Origin: Mycolicibacterium madagascariense | GTDB lineage: Bacteria; Actinomycetota; Actinomycetes; Mycobacteriales; Mycobacteriaceae | Reading direction: 5' to 3' | Length of the DNA stretch: 64,000 bases | Assembly: GCF_010729665.1 (NCBI RefSeq) | Contig: NZ_AP022610.1 | Coordinates: forward strand, 2,604,001-2,668,000 | Part shown: piece by piece, positions 1 through 8,873 of the stretch | Layout: every line of letters begins with the position of its first letter | Numbering within the stretch: the first letter of the stretch is position 1 | Notes under the pieces: model-generated | Seen by the model: only the letters and a program-made list of their open reading frames with translations | What the model was told of the DNA's origin: nothing | The model's database searches: none | Translations under genes and position numbers: made by a program

Positions 1-666
1 GTCACCATTCCGGTGATGGCCAAGGCCCGCATCGGGCACTTCGTGGAGGCGCAGATCCTGCAGAGCCTCGGGGTCGACTACGTCGACGAGTCCGAGGTGC
101 TCACGCCCGCCGACTACGCCAACCACATCGACAAGTGGAAGTTCACCGTGCCGTTCGTCTGCGGTGCGACCAATCTGGGCGAGGCGCTGCGGCGGCTGAC
201 CGAGGGCGCGGCCATGATCCGCTCCAAGGGCGAGGCCGGCACCGGTGACGTGTCCAACGCGACGACCCACATGCGCAGGATCGGCGGCGAGATCCGTCGG
301 CTCACGTCGCTGTCGGAGGACGAATTGTTCGTCGCCGCAAAGGAATTGCAGGCGCCCTACGAGCTGGTGGCCGAGGTTGCGCGGGCCGGCAAGCTGCCGG
401 TGACGCTGTTCACCGCGGGCGGCATCGCGACCCCCGCCGACGCGGCGATGATGATGCAGCTCGGCGCCGAGGGCGTGTTCGTCGGCTCGGGCATCTTCAA
501 GTCCGGCGATCCGGCGGCCCGGGCGGCCGCCATCGTGAAGGCGACCACCTTCTACGACGACCCCGACGTGCTGGCCAAGGTGTCGCGCGGGCTCGGCGAG
601 GCCATGGTCGGCATCAACGTGGAGGACATCGCGCAGCCGCACCGGCTGGCCGAACGCGGCTGGTAG
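1..666 (+). CDS. pdxS: Pyridoxal 5'-phosphate synthase lyase subunit PdxS (5' end outside window)
   Basis: This is the synthase subunit of the DXP-independent vitamin B6 pathway. It condenses a pentose phosphate, glyceraldehyde 3-phosphate and PdxT-delivered ammonia into pyridoxal 5'-phosphate in the cytoplasm. The reading frame is open from base 1, and 221 residues are visible against about 299 in the family, so roughly 75 N-terminal residues lie upstream. Both family lysines appear to be present, one in [10 protein letters not shown] near the window edge and one in RSKGEAGTG. The [13 protein letters not shown] and [10 protein letters not shown] phosphate-binding stretches and the terminal ERGW match the family. 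A thioesterase gene starts 11 bases downstream, and pdxT follows that. Confidence 0.97.
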   Translation, partial: VTIPVMAKARIGHFVEAQILQSLGVDYVDESEVLTPADYANHIDKWKFTVPFVCGATNLGEALRRLTEGAAMIRSKGEAGTGDVSNATTHMRRIGGEIRRLTSLSEDELFVAAKELQAPYELVAEVARAGKLPVTLFTAGGIATPADAAMMMQLGAEGVFVGSGIFKSGDPAARAAAIVKATTFYDDPDVLAKVSRGLGEAMVGINVEDIAQPHRLAERGW

Positions 667-677
667 AAACTACCGGC

Positions 678-1523
678 ATGTCGATCGAGGAGATCCTCGG
701 GCTCGAGCAGCTCGAGGTCAACATCTACCGCGGCGGGGTGTTCAGCCCGGAGTCCGGCTTCATGCAGCGCACCTTCGGTGGTCACGTCGCCGGGCAGTCG
801 CTGGTGTCGGCCGTCCGCACGGTGGAGCCGCGCTACCAGGTGCACTCCCTGCACGGCTACTTCCTGCGGCCCGGTGACGCCAGGGCGCCGACGGTCTACC
901 TGGTGGAGCGGCTGCGCGACGGCGGGTCGTTCGCGACGCGCCGCGTCAACGCCGTGCAGCACGGCGAGACCATCTTCTCGATGTCGGCGTCGTTCCAGAC
1001 CGACCAGAGCGGCATCGAGCACCAGGACGCCATGCCCGCCGCACCGCCGCCCGACGACCTACCCGGCTTCCGCTCCGGGGGTGCATTCGACGACGCCGGA
1101 TTCGCGCAGTTCGCGGAGTGGGACGTCCGCATCGTGCCGCGCGATGAGCTGAAAGTGGTGCCGGGCAAGGCATCTCAGCAGCAGGTGTGGTTCAGGCACA
1201 CCGACCCGCTGCCCGACGACCCGGTGCTGCACATCTGCGCGCTCGCCTATCTGAGCGATCTGACGCTGCTGGGATCGGCACAGGTGAATCACCCCGACGA
1301 GCGCAAGCACCTGATGGTCGCGTCGCTGGATCACGCGATGTGGTTCATGCGCCCGTTCCGCGCCGACGAGTGGCTGCTCTACGACCAGTCCTCGCCGTCG
1401 GCGTGCGGCGGCCGCTCCCTGACGGAGGGCAAGCTGTTCAATCAGTACGGCGAGATGGTGGCCTCGGTCATGCAGGAGGGGTTGACCCGCTATCAGCGGA
1501 ACTTCACCCCGTCCGCGACGTGA
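678..1523 (+). CDS. tesB: Acyl-CoA thioesterase II (TesB family)
   Basis: This is a 281-residue double hot-dog protein of the TesB family, which hydrolyses acyl-CoA to free fatty acid and CoA. The N-terminal hot-dog contains [15 protein letters not shown] and [10 protein letters not shown]. The C-terminal half contains [19 protein letters not shown] and ends in a typical TesB tail ([10 protein letters not shown]). Its length matches the family. It lies between pdxS and pdxT, and its TGA overlaps the GTG of pdxT by four bases, so the three genes are probably co-transcribed. The same insertion is recalled in M. tuberculosis, so it looks conserved rather than recent. The in vivo substrate cannot be read from the sequence. 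Confidence 0.93.
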   Translation: MSIEEILGLEQLEVNIYRGGVFSPESGFMQRTFGGHVAGQSLVSAVRTVEPRYQVHSLHGYFLRPGDARAPTVYLVERLRDGGSFATRRVNAVQHGETIFSMSASFQTDQSGIEHQDAMPAAPPPDDLPGFRSGGAFDDAGFAQFAEWDVRIVPRDELKVVPGKASQQQVWFRHTDPLPDDPVLHICALAYLSDLTLLGSAQVNHPDERKHLMVASLDHAMWFMRPFRADEWLLYDQSSPSACGGRSLTEGKLFNQYGEMVASVMQEGLTRYQRNFTPSAT

Positions 1524-2101
1524 GCCCGCGCGTCGGAGTCCTTGCGCTGCAAGGAGATACCCGCGAACACCTGGCGGCCCTGACCGAAGCCGGGGCGCAG
1601 GCCGTCACCGTGCGGCGGCGTTCGGAGTTGGACGCCGTGGACGCCCTCGTTCTTCCCGGCGGTGAGTCGACGGCCATGAGCAAGCTGCTGCGCGAGTTCG
1701 AGCTGCTGGACCCGCTGCGCGAGCGGCTCGCCGGCGGCATGCCCGCCTACGGGTCGTGCGCCGGCATGATCCTGCTCGCGACCGAGATCGCCGACGCCGG
1801 CGTCCCCGGTCGCGAGGCCCTGCCGCTGGGCGGCATCGACATGACGGTGCGGCGCAATGCCTTTGGCCGCCAGGTCGACTCCTTCGAGGAGGACGTCGCC
1901 TTCGACGGGCTCGACGGTTCGGTGCACGCGGTCTTCATCAGGGCGCCGTGGGTCGAGCGGGTCGGCCCGTCGGTCGAGGTGTTGGCCCGCGCTGCCGGCC
2001 ATCCGGTCGCGGTGCGGCAGGGCAGGACGCTGGCGACCGCGTTCCACCCGGAGATGACGGGCGACCGCCGCGTGCACCGGATGTTCGTCGAGTCCCTGTA
2101 A
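1520..2101 (+). CDS. pdxT: Pyridoxal 5'-phosphate synthase glutaminase subunit PdxT
   Basis: This 193-residue class I glutamine amidotransferase hydrolyses glutamine and channels ammonia to PdxS. The GTG start at 1520 overlaps the tesB stop and gives the family N-terminus [17 protein letters not shown], the nucleophile motif GSCAGMI and the late HPEM (catalytic His-Glu) are all visible, so the triad looks intact. Longer upstream extensions of the same frame run antiparallel to tesB codon usage and are not credible. It ends 83 bases before yebC. Confidence 0.96.
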   Translation: MSPRVGVLALQGDTREHLAALTEAGAQAVTVRRRSELDAVDALVLPGGESTAMSKLLREFELLDPLRERLAGGMPAYGSCAGMILLATEIADAGVPGREALPLGGIDMTVRRNAFGRQVDSFEEDVAFDGLDGSVHAVFIRAPWVERVGPSVEVLARAAGHPVAVRQGRTLATAFHPEMTGDRRVHRMFVESL

Positions 2102-2112
2102 CCCGCGCCGGA

Positions 2113-2141
2113 TTCACTCACCCGGTGGGCCCACGTAGACT
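2113..2141 (+). promoter_or_regulatory. Candidate promoter for yebC
   Basis: TTCACT at 2113-2118 and TAGACT at 2136-2141 are separated by 17 bases, and the TAGACT fits the mycobacterial -10 pattern TANNNT. The yebC start is 43 bases further on, preceded by the purine-rich ribosome site AGAAGAAGAGG. This is a motif match only. Confidence 0.4.
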
Positions 2142-2184
2142 GGTCGATCGGACTTCGCAGTAGAGAAGAAGAGGTAGGACCTGC

Positions 2185-2940
2185 ATGAGCGGCCATTCCA
2201 AGTGGGCCACCACCAAGCACCAGAAGGCCGTCAAGGACGCGCGCCGTGGCAAGGAGTTCGCCCGCCTGATCAAGAACATCGAGGTCGCCGCGCGCACCGG
2301 TGGCGGTGACCCCAGCGGCAACCCGACGCTGTACGACGCCATCCAGAAGGCCAAGAAGACGTCGGTTCCCAACGACAACATCGAGCGCGCCCGCAAGCGC
2401 GGTGCCGGTGAAGAGGCCGGTGGCGCCGACTGGCAGCCCATCACCTACGAGGGCTACGGGCCCAACGGCGTCGCGGTCCTCATCGAGTGCCTGACGGACA
2501 ACAAGAACCGTGCGGCCAGCGAAGTGCGCATCGCCATGACCCGCAACGGCGGCAACATGGCCGACCCGGGATCGGTGTCCTACCTCTTCACGCGCAAGGG
2601 CGTCGTCACGCTCGAGAAGAACGGTCTGACCGAGGACGACGTGCTGACCGCGGTGCTCGAGGCGGGCGCCGAGGACGTCCACGACCTCGGCGACACCTTC
2701 GAAGTCATCTCCGAGCCGACCGATCTGACGGCGGTGCGGGCGGCCCTGCAGGACGCGGGCATCGAATACGACTCCGCCGACGCCAACTTCCAGCCGTCGG
2801 TCAGCGTGCCGGTCGACCTCGAGGGTGCCCGCAAGGTGCTCAAGCTGGTCGACGCCCTCGAGGACAGCGACGACGTGCAGGACGTCTGGACCAACGTCGA
2901 CATCCCCGACGACGTCGCGGCCCAACTCGACGAGGATTAG
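2185..2940 (+). CDS. yebC: YebC/PmpR family protein
   Basis: This is a 251-residue member of the YebC family. Members have been described both as DNA-binding regulators and, more recently for some, as translation factors that relieve stalling at proline runs. The N-terminus [14 protein letters not shown] is the family signature. The stretch with [12 protein letters not shown] and [11 protein letters not shown], followed by [15 protein letters not shown], is the most conserved core. The C-terminus is acidic, as usual. It probably has its own promoter just upstream. Its stop overlaps by four bases the stop of the convergent gene at 2937. Confidence 0.95.
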   Translation: MSGHSKWATTKHQKAVKDARRGKEFARLIKNIEVAARTGGGDPSGNPTLYDAIQKAKKTSVPNDNIERARKRGAGEEAGGADWQPITYEGYGPNGVAVLIECLTDNKNRAASEVRIAMTRNGGNMADPGSVSYLFTRKGVVTLEKNGLTEDDVLTAVLEAGAEDVHDLGDTFEVISEPTDLTAVRAALQDAGIEYDSADANFQPSVSVPVDLEGARKVLKLVDALEDSDDVQDVWTNVDIPDDVAAQLDED

Positions 2941-3617
2941 CCGCTCAACACCGAGACCGCCTCGGCGATCGTGGTGTCACCGGAGATCAGTTCGAAGGTG
3001 ACGCCGCTGGTCGCCGGTGCGTCGAGCAGGGCGACCAGCATCGCGGCGACGTCGGCCCGCGGAATGCTTCCGCTGCCGGTCGAGTCGGCGACGCGGACCC
3101 GTCCGGTGCCGGGCTCGTCGGTCAGGTGTCCGGGCCGCACGATCGTCGCGTGCAACGCAGGCTTGGCCAGCACCGCCGCATCCGCTGCGGCCTTGGCGCG
3201 CAGGTAGGCGACGAAGACCTCGTCGGACCCCTCCGGCGGCGGGCCGTCGGCGCCGATCGCCGACACCATGAGGTAGCGGGTCACGCCCGCGGCCTCGGCG
3301 GCGTCGGCGAGCAGGATCGCCGCGTCGCGGTCCACGGTCGTCTTCCTGTCGACCCCGCTGCCGGGGCCCGCGCCCGCCGCGAACACGACCGCATCGGCGC
3401 CGCCGAGCCGCTCGGCGACCTCGTCGACGGTCGCCTTCTCCAGGTCCAGGACGATCGCCTCGGCGCCCGCGCTGCGCAGATCCTCGGTCTGGTCGGGGTT
3501 GCGGATGAGGCCGGCAACGGAGTCCCCGCGGTCGGCGAGCAGCCGCTCCAGGATAAGGGCGATCTTGCCGTGCCCGCCGGCGATGACGACGCGCTTCGAT
3601 GAGTCGTTGACGGTCAT
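2937..3617 (-). CDS. NAD(P)-binding SDR-like protein (NmrA/atypical short-chain dehydrogenase)
   Basis: This 226-residue single-domain Rossmann protein has the N-terminal glycine-rich motif [17 protein letters not shown], followed by a [11 protein letters not shown] strand-turn typical of atypical SDR/NmrA-like proteins. [12 protein letters not shown] and [12 protein letters not shown] are the usual internal motifs. A classical YxxxK is replaced by [11 protein letters not shown], which still supplies a Tyr and a Lys in plausible positions. The substrate is unknown; the family covers quinone reductases, sugar-nucleotide-like enzymes and sensors. Its start codon overlaps a stop codon that ends the apparent C-terminal remnant of another gene, described separately. 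Confidence 0.85.
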   Translation of the reverse strand: MTVNDSSKRVVIAGGHGKIALILERLLADRGDSVAGLIRNPDQTEDLRSAGAEAIVLDLEKATVDEVAERLGGADAVVFAAGAGPGSGVDRKTTVDRDAAILLADAAEAAGVTRYLMVSAIGADGPPPEGSDEVFVAYLRAKAAADAAVLAKPALHATIVRPGHLTDEPGTGRVRVADSTGSGSIPRADVAAMLVALLDAPATSGVTFELISGDTTIAEAVSVLSG

Positions 3618-3721
3618 CCCGCCACGCTACGTGCCGTCAGGAACGCACCGATCTCGCGGGCGGTCGCTTCGGGTTGGTCGAGCGGGGGCGTGTCCCTACC
3701 CAGGACCCGGCCCGGCCCGCG
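3614..3721 (-). pseudogene. Possible C-terminal remnant of a hydrolase-like gene
   Basis: On the minus strand an open stretch of 35 codons with no start codon reads into a TGA that overlaps the ATG of the SDR-like gene. Its translation ends [18 protein letters not shown] plus four residues. That resembles the last helix of many alpha/beta hydrolases, where a Pro-Glu-x-Thr-x-x-x-Ile-x-x-Phe-Leu pattern closes the protein. An in-frame TAA at 3722-3724 cuts it off upstream, and the ruvC promoter region occupies the rest. The start/stop overlap suggests a former two-gene operon whose first gene was mostly deleted. The similarity is judged by eye. Confidence 0.35.
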
Positions 3722-3729
3722 TTAGGGTA

Positions 3730-3745
3730 TCGAACAGCTGTTCGG
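3730..3745 (+). promoter_or_regulatory. LexA (SOS) box upstream of ruvC
   Basis: TCGAAC-AGCT-GTTCGG matches the mycobacterial/Gram-positive SOS box TCGAAC-N4-GTTCGA at 11 of 12 arm positions. A TAGGGT at 3723-3728, fitting TANNNT for a -10 element, lies just upstream, so LexA bound here would block transcription. The ruvC start is 31 bases downstream. LexA control of ruvCAB is established in mycobacteria and many other bacteria. Confidence 0.85.
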
Positions 3746-3776
3746 GAGTCGGGAGTGTCGTGGTCGAGGAGTCGCA

Positions 3777-4331
3777 GTGCGGGTGATGGGCGTCGATCCC
3801 GGGCTGACGCGGTGCGGTCTCTCGGTGATCGAGAGCGGCCGCGGACGCCAGGTGATCGCACTCGACGTCGACGTCGTTCGCACGCCCTCGGACCACCCGC
3901 TGCAACATCGCCTGCTGGCCATCAGCGACACCGTCGAGCATTGGCTGGACACCCACCACCCAGACGTCCTGGCCATCGAGCGCGTCTTCGCCAACCAGAA
4001 CGCGAACACCGCGATGGGGACCGCGCAGGCCGGTGGCGTCATCGCGCTCGCGGCCGCCCGGCGCGACATCGACGTGTACTTCCACACCCCCAGCGAGGTG
4101 AAGGCGGCGGTGACCGGCAACGGCCGCGCCGACAAGGCCCAGGTTACCGAGATGGTGACGAGAATCCTTGCGCTGCAAGCGAAGCCGACTCCGGCGGACG
4201 CGGCGGACGCGCTGGCCCTCGCCATCTGCCACTGCTGGCGGGCGCCGATGATCGCCAGGATGGCCAAGGCCGAGGCCATGGCCGCCGAGCAGCGCCGCGC
4301 CTACCGGGCCAAGCTGAAGGCCGCGACGTGA
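3777..4331 (+). CDS. ruvC: Crossover junction endodeoxyribonuclease RuvC
   Basis: RuvC is the Holliday-junction resolvase, a dimeric nuclease that cuts four-way junctions with RuvAB. This 184-residue copy starts at GTG and has the RNase H-like first strand [11 protein letters not shown] with the first catalytic Asp. The second acidic motif is IERVFANQN, with AMGTAQAGG after it. [19 protein letters not shown] follows, and the C-terminal acidic pair is in [14 protein letters not shown]. Length and motifs are normal. Its TGA overlaps the ruvA GTG by four bases, and a LexA box 31 bases before the start predicts induction by DNA damage. Confidence 0.97.
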   Translation: MRVMGVDPGLTRCGLSVIESGRGRQVIALDVDVVRTPSDHPLQHRLLAISDTVEHWLDTHHPDVLAIERVFANQNANTAMGTAQAGGVIALAAARRDIDVYFHTPSEVKAAVTGNGRADKAQVTEMVTRILALQAKPTPADAADALALAICHCWRAPMIARMAKAEAMAAEQRRAYRAKLKAAT

Positions 4332-4918
4332 TCGCCTCGGTGCGCGGCGAGGTGCTCGACATCGCCCTCGACCATGCGGTCATCGAGGCCGCCGGCGTCG
4401 GATACAAGGTCATGACGACGCCCACGACGCTGGCCACGCTGCGCCGCGGTGCCGAGGCCCGACTGATCACCGCGATGATCGTGCGCGAGGACTCGATGAC
4501 GCTCTACGGGTTCGCCGACGCCGAGTCCCGCGACCTGTTCACGACCCTGCTGTCCGTGTCGGGCGTAGGGCCGAAGATCGGGCTGGCCACCCTGGCCGTG
4601 TACGACGCGCAGGCGCTGCGCCAGGCCCTGGCCGACGGCGACGTGACGGCGTTGACCCGGGTGCCCGGCATCGGCAAGCGGGGCGCCGAGCGACTGGTGC
4701 TCGAACTGCGGGACAAGATCGGGACGACGGCGTCCTCCAGCGGCGCCGCCGGGGTCGCCGGCCACGCGGTGCGCGGGTTGGTCGTGGAAGCCCTCGTCGG
4801 CCTTGGCTTCGCGGCCAAGCAGGCCGAGGAGGCCACCGACCGCGTGCTCGCCGACGACGCCGACGCCAGCACCTCCAGCGCGCTGCGCGCCGCCCTGTCC
4901 ATGCTGGGAAAGAAGTAG
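4328..4918 (+). CDS. ruvA: Holliday junction branch migration protein RuvA
   Basis: RuvA is the junction-binding tetramer that loads the RuvB motor. This copy has 196 residues. The GTG start at 4328 overlaps the ruvC stop. The OB-fold N-domain begins [11 protein letters not shown] and contains [10 protein letters not shown]. The two helix-hairpin-helix motifs are seen as [13 protein letters not shown] and [19 protein letters not shown]. The C-terminal domain III ([16 protein letters not shown]) contacts RuvB, and the linker between is alanine- and serine-rich as expected. ruvB starts three bases after the stop. Confidence 0.97.
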   Translation: MIASVRGEVLDIALDHAVIEAAGVGYKVMTTPTTLATLRRGAEARLITAMIVREDSMTLYGFADAESRDLFTTLLSVSGVGPKIGLATLAVYDAQALRQALADGDVTALTRVPGIGKRGAERLVLELRDKIGTTASSSGAAGVAGHAVRGLVVEALVGLGFAAKQAEEATDRVLADDADASTSSALRAALSMLGKK

Positions 4919-4921
4919 GAG

Positions 4922-5992
4922 ATGGGCCGCTTCGACTCCGACGACCTCGAGGACACCTCCGACCGCGAGGTCTCCGCCGCACTGACGGTGGGCGAGGGCG
5001 ACGTCGACGCCAGCCTGCGGCCGCGGTCGCTGAGCGAGTTCATCGGTCAGCCGCGGGTCCGCGAGCAGCTCCAATTGGTCCTCGAGGGTGCCAAGAACCG
5101 CGGCGGCACGCCGGATCACATCCTGCTCTCGGGTCCGCCGGGGCTGGGGAAGACGTCGCTGGCGATGATCATCGCCGCCGAACTCGGCACGTCGCTGCGC
5201 CTCACGTCGGGACCGGCGCTGGAGCGGGCCGGCGATCTGGCGGCGATGCTGTCCAACCTGGTCGAGCACGACGTGCTGTTCATCGACGAGATCCACCGCA
5301 TCGCCAGGCCCGCCGAGGAGATGCTCTACCTCGCGATGGAGGACTTCCGCGTCGACGTGGTCGTGGGCAAGGGCCCCGGCGCGACGTCGATCCCGCTGGA
5401 GGTCGCCCCGTTCACGCTGGTCGGCGCGACGACGCGGTCGGGCGCGCTGACCGGGCCGCTGCGCGACCGCTTCGGCTTCACCGCCCACATGGACTTCTAT
5501 GAGCCGGCCGAACTGGAACGGGTGCTGGCCCGCTCGGCCGGCATCCTCGGCATCGCGGTCGAACCCGACGCCGGCGCGGAGATCGCGCGCCGGTCCCGTG
5601 GTACGCCCCGCATCGCGAACCGGTTGCTGAGGCGCGTGCGCGACTACGCCGAGGTGCGGGCCGACGGTGTCATCACCCGCGACATCGCCAAGGCGGCGCT
5701 GGCGGTCTACGACGTCGACGAGCTGGGCCTGGACCGCCTCGACCGGGCCGTACTGTCGGCGCTGACGAAGAGCTTCGGCGGGGGACCCGTCGGGGTCTCG
5801 ACGCTGGCCGTGGCCGTCGGTGAGGAGGCCACCACCGTGGAGGAGGTGTGCGAGCCGTTCCTCGTGCGCGCGGGCATGATTGCCCGCACGCCGCGGGGTC
5901 GGGTGGCCACCGCGCAGGCGTGGACGCATCTGGGCATGACCCCGCCGGCCGGGGCGACCGGCCTCGGTCAGCCAGGTCTCTTCGAGCCCTGA
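4922..5992 (+). CDS. ruvB: Holliday junction branch migration ATPase RuvB
   Basis: RuvB is the AAA+ motor of the RuvAB branch-migration complex. This copy has 356 residues. After a short acidic N-terminus comes [12 protein letters not shown], then Walker [10 protein letters not shown], Walker B LFIDEIHR, sensor 1 VGATTRSG and the arginine-finger region GPLRDRFGF. The winged-helix C-domain contains [17 protein letters not shown] and TPRGRVAT, and it ends with a hydrophobic tail. The start ATG follows a TAGGAG sequence that serves both as the ruvA stop and as a ribosome site. This is the last gene of the SOS-controlled ruvCAB operon. Confidence 0.97.
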   Translation: MGRFDSDDLEDTSDREVSAALTVGEGDVDASLRPRSLSEFIGQPRVREQLQLVLEGAKNRGGTPDHILLSGPPGLGKTSLAMIIAAELGTSLRLTSGPALERAGDLAAMLSNLVEHDVLFIDEIHRIARPAEEMLYLAMEDFRVDVVVGKGPGATSIPLEVAPFTLVGATTRSGALTGPLRDRFGFTAHMDFYEPAELERVLARSAGILGIAVEPDAGAEIARRSRGTPRIANRLLRRVRDYAEVRADGVITRDIAKAALAVYDVDELGLDRLDRAVLSALTKSFGGGPVGVSTLAVAVGEEATTVEEVCEPFLVRAGMIARTPRGRVATAQAWTHLGMTPPAGATGLGQPGLFEP

Positions 5993-5999
5993 CGTCGTC

Positions 6000-6018
6000 G
6001 CGGGCGGCGGTTGCCCGC
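6000..6018 (+). terminator. Weak GC hairpin after ruvB
   Basis: GCGGGC and GCCCGC form a 6-base stem around a 7-base loop, eight bases after the ruvB stop. No T-tract follows. It may attenuate read-through into the membrane protein gene, but the evidence is slight in such GC-rich DNA. Confidence 0.25.
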
Positions 6019-6060
6019 AGGTCGGAACGGGTACTCCGGTGCGGAATCGAGGAGGCCGTC

Positions 6061-6753
6061 ATGACTCAGGTAACTCACCCGGAACGCGTCAGCGGGGGCA
6101 GGATGCGGATCCCACGGAGTAGGGGCGCCGCCAGCGGCCTCCTGGTGATGCTGCTGGGGCTGTGGGGCGCCCTGATCCCGTTCGTCGGACCGGCGTTCGA
6201 CTTCGCCTACAACCCGGCGCAGGGGTCGGCGTGGAGCGCGGCCCGCGGCTGGCTGGAGGTGCTACCCGGCGCGGTGGCCGTGATCGGCGGCCTGGTGCTG
6301 GTGCGCTCGGGCAACCGGGCGGCCGCAATGCTGGGCGGCTGGCTCAGCGTCGTCGCGGGCGCATGGTTCGTCGTCGGCCGGGTGGTCGCCACCACGCTGA
6401 CGATCGGCCAGATCGGCGGACCCGTCGCGCCGACCGACACGAAGGCGGCCTGGCTGGAGCTGACCTACTTCTACGGACTCGGCGCGCTCATCGTGTTCTT
6501 CGGCGCGATGGCGCTCGGCCGCCTCTCGGTGCGCAGCATCCGCGACGTCGGTTACGCGCAGCGGGTGGCCGAGGAACGGCGCGACGACCGGATCGAGGGC
6601 GCGACCGTGCAAACAGCCGCGGTGTCCGAACCCGCCACGGGGCCGACGCGCCGCCTCGACACGACCGCCGTCGGCGAACCCGAGCGCCCGAAGCGTCCGT
6701 GGCACCAGCGGCTGGGTCGCAGGCACGAGGATCCGACGCCGGCGGCCCGCTAG
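6061..6753 (+). CDS. Conserved four-helix membrane protein
   Basis: This 230-residue protein has an ATG start behind GAGGAGG. Hydrophobic segments fall at about residues 25-45 (GLLVMLLGLWGALIPFVGPAF), 65-82 (VLPGAVAVIGGLVLV), 88-107 (MLGGWLSVVAGAWFVVG) and 137-155 (YFYGLGALIVFFGAMAL). They are followed by a long charged cytoplasmic tail rich in Arg and Glu. No catalytic motif is visible. It resembles small actinobacterial membrane proteins found next to secretion and stress genes, but I do not recognise a function. It is convergent with gabT, whose stop codon begins at the next base (6754). Confidence 0.8.
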   Translation: MTQVTHPERVSGGRMRIPRSRGAASGLLVMLLGLWGALIPFVGPAFDFAYNPAQGSAWSAARGWLEVLPGAVAVIGGLVLVRSGNRAAAMLGGWLSVVAGAWFVVGRVVATTLTIGQIGGPVAPTDTKAAWLELTYFYGLGALIVFFGAMALGRLSVRSIRDVGYAQRVAEERRDDRIEGATVQTAAVSEPATGPTRRLDTTAVGEPERPKRPWHQRLGRRHEDPTPAAR

Positions 6754-8094
6754 TCAGAGGTCCTTGAGGACCAGCGCCAATACGTCGAGACCTTCTTCGA
6801 GCAACTCGTCGGTCGACGTCAGCGGCGGCAGGAAGCGCAGGACGTTGCCGAACGTGCCGCACGTCAGGACGATGACGCCGGCGGCGTGAGCGCCCGCCGA
6901 CAGTGCCTTGGTCAGCTCGCCGTCGGGTTCGGTCGTCCCCGACTTGACCAGTTCGACGGCGATCATCGCACCCCGACCGCGAACGTCGCCGATGCGATCG
7001 TCGTCGGCCTGCATGCGGCCCAGCCGCCCCTTCATGAGCGTTTCGATCTCGCGGGCGCGGGCGACCATGCCCTCGGATTCGATGGTCTCGATCGTCGCCA
7101 GTGCCGCGGCGCAGGCGACCGGGTTGCCGCCGTACGTTCCGCCGAGCCCGCCCACGTGCGGGGAGTCCATGATGTCCGCGCGTCCGGTGACGGCGGCCAG
7201 CGGCAGTCCGTCGGCGATGCCCTTGGCCGTGACGATGAGGTCGGGATCGATGCCCTCGTGCTCGCAGGCGAACATGGCGCCGGTCCTCGCGAAGCCGGTC
7301 TGCACCTCGTCGGCGATGAACACCACGTCGTTCTTGCGGCACCAGTCCAGCAGCGTCGGCAGGAAGCCCTCGGCGGGGACGATGAACCCGCCCTCGCCCT
7401 GGATCGGCTCGATGACGAGTGCCGCCAGGTTGGCCGCACCGATCTGCTTGTCGATGACCGTGAGCGCGCGCTGGGCGGCCAGCTCGCCGTCGGTGGCGAG
7501 TTCCTTGCCGAACTCCGCGTCGCGGAACGGGTAGGACATCGGCGCGCGGTAGATCTCGGGGGCGAAGGGGCCGAAACCGTGCTTGTAGGGCATCGACTTC
7601 GCGGTCAGCGCCATCGTCAGATTGGTGCGCCCGTGGTAGCCGTGGTCGAACGCGACCACGGCCTGCTTGCCGGTGTGGGCGCGGGCGATCTTGACGGAGT
7701 TCTCGACCGCTTCGGCGCCGGAGTTGAACAGGGCGGACCGCTTCTCGCCGAGCACCGGGGTCAGTCGGTTGAGGTGCTCGCAGACGGCGACATACCCCTC
7801 GTAGGGGGTGACGGTGAAACAGGTGTGGGTGAACTCGGCGGCCTGGGCGCCGACGGCCAGCACGACGCGGGGGGAGGCGTTGCCGATCGTGGTGACAGCG
7901 ATGCCGGAACCGAGGTCGATGAGGCGGTTGCCGTCGACGTCCTCGACGATGCCGCCGCCGGCCCGCGCCGCGAACACCGGCATGGTGGTGCCGACGCCGC
8001 GGGCGACCGCGCCGGTCTTGCGGTCCATCAGGGCCGTGGACTTGGGGCCGGGGATGGCGGTGGCGAGGTGGCGGCTCTGTTCGATGGTGGTCAC
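6754..8094 (-). CDS. gabT: 4-aminobutyrate aminotransferase (class III, PLP-dependent)
   Basis: GabT transfers the amino group of 4-aminobutyrate to 2-oxoglutarate, giving succinic semialdehyde and glutamate. This copy has 446 residues. The GTG start at 8094 is behind CAGGAG, and an in-frame extension further upstream lacks family similarity. Class III motifs are complete: FNSGAEAVENSVKIAR, VVAFDHGYHGRTNLTMALT, the Asp motif VFIADEVQTGFARTG and the PLP lysine in IVTAKGIADGLPLAAVTGR. GLGGTYGGNPVACAAAL is also typical. It is divergent from yajC across a 317-base gap. Confidence 0.95.
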   Translation of the reverse strand: MTTIEQSRHLATAIPGPKSTALMDRKTGAVARGVGTTMPVFAARAGGGIVEDVDGNRLIDLGSGIAVTTIGNASPRVVLAVGAQAAEFTHTCFTVTPYEGYVAVCEHLNRLTPVLGEKRSALFNSGAEAVENSVKIARAHTGKQAVVAFDHGYHGRTNLTMALTAKSMPYKHGFGPFAPEIYRAPMSYPFRDAEFGKELATDGELAAQRALTVIDKQIGAANLAALVIEPIQGEGGFIVPAEGFLPTLLDWCRKNDVVFIADEVQTGFARTGAMFACEHEGIDPDLIVTAKGIADGLPLAAVTGRADIMDSPHVGGLGGTYGGNPVACAAALATIETIESEGMVARAREIETLMKGRLGRMQADDDRIGDVRGRGAMIAVELVKSGTTEPDGELTKALSAGAHAAGVIVLTCGTFGNVLRFLPPLTSTDELLEEGLDVLALVLKDL

Positions 8095-8411
8095 GTCATG
8101 ACTCCTGCACGGGGATGGCTGGGGACGCCGGTCCGTTCCTGCGACGGCTTCGCGGGTCAGCCTAGTCGCCGCGGCCGACGACGCCCGGGGAAACCTCGGG
8201 AGCATCGACGTGCAACCGGGGATGTACTGTTCAGCCGCTCCACTGGGCGGTCGTTCGCGGACCATTAGTCGCGCTAACGGCCGGGACCTGGGACGAGGGA
8301 GGTCGGAGTCCGGCGGGGCGGATGGCACACTGGTCGCAGACGAGTCCGCCGCGTGATCGCACCGTCCGGGCGCACAGACCGCACCACCGACACGAAAGAC
8401 AGCGTTTTGAC
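8095..8411. other. Intergenic region between gabT and yajC
   Basis: This is a 317-base divergent spacer with no convincing coding sequence. It must hold the gabT promoter (minus strand) and the yajC-secDF promoter (plus strand). TACTGT at 8225-8230 is a possible plus-strand -10 element. The near-palindrome TTAGTCGCGCTAA at 8265-8277 could be a regulator site. Neither is strong. An in-frame plus-strand extension of yajC from 8322 exists but reads as basic, low-complexity peptide and is rejected. Confidence 0.4.
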
Positions 8412-8804
8412 ATGGGCCAATTGTCGTTGTTCCTCCCCCTCATCATCATCATGGGCGCGTTCATGTTCTTCTCCTCGCGCCGCCAGAAGAAGGCCATGCA
8501 GGCGACCATCGACCTGCACGAATCGCTGACCGTCGGCGACGAGATCATGACGACCGCCGGGCTCTTCGGCACCATCACCGGCGTCTCGAACTCCAGGGTG
8601 GACGTCGAGATCGCCCCCGGCGTCGTCGTCAGCATGCTCAAGCTGGCGGTCAAGGAGAAGGTGTCCGACGACCTCGACGACGACGAGGACGACGACGAGT
8701 ACGAGGACGACGACGTCGAGCAGGGCACGTCGGCCCACGAGCTCGAGCAGCCCAGCCTGGGGACCGAGGTCCGGAGCGATCCGAACCGGCTCACCAAAGA
8801 CTGA
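8412..8804 (+). CDS. yajC: Preprotein translocase accessory subunit YajC
   Basis: YajC is a small single-span partner of SecDF in the inner membrane. This copy has 130 residues. The N-terminal segment LSLFLPLIIIMGAFMFF is the membrane span, followed by RRQKK and the conserved SVGDEIMTT-like stretch (LTVGDEIMTTAGLFGTI). A very acidic run of Asp and Glu covers about residues 90-110. Such tails are common in actinobacterial YajC but this one is long. secD follows after 69 bases with its own good ribosome site. Confidence 0.93.
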   Translation: MGQLSLFLPLIIIMGAFMFFSSRRQKKAMQATIDLHESLTVGDEIMTTAGLFGTITGVSNSRVDVEIAPGVVVSMLKLAVKEKVSDDLDDDEDDDEYEDDDVEQGTSAHELEQPSLGTEVRSDPNRLTKD

Positions 8805-8873
8805 CGGCCGAACACCCATCGCAACCACGTACTCTTTGCGGGTTGACGTACCAATCTGAGGAGAACCAAGAAC

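Noticed and set aside
1747..2925. Minus-strand open frame covering pdxT and yebC
   Set aside because: It spans two well-supported genes on the other strand and has no family resemblance.
8322..8411. In-frame extension of yajC upstream of 8412
   Set aside because: It translates into His/Arg-rich sequence unlike YajC; the ATG at 8412 gives the normal membrane span at the N-terminus.
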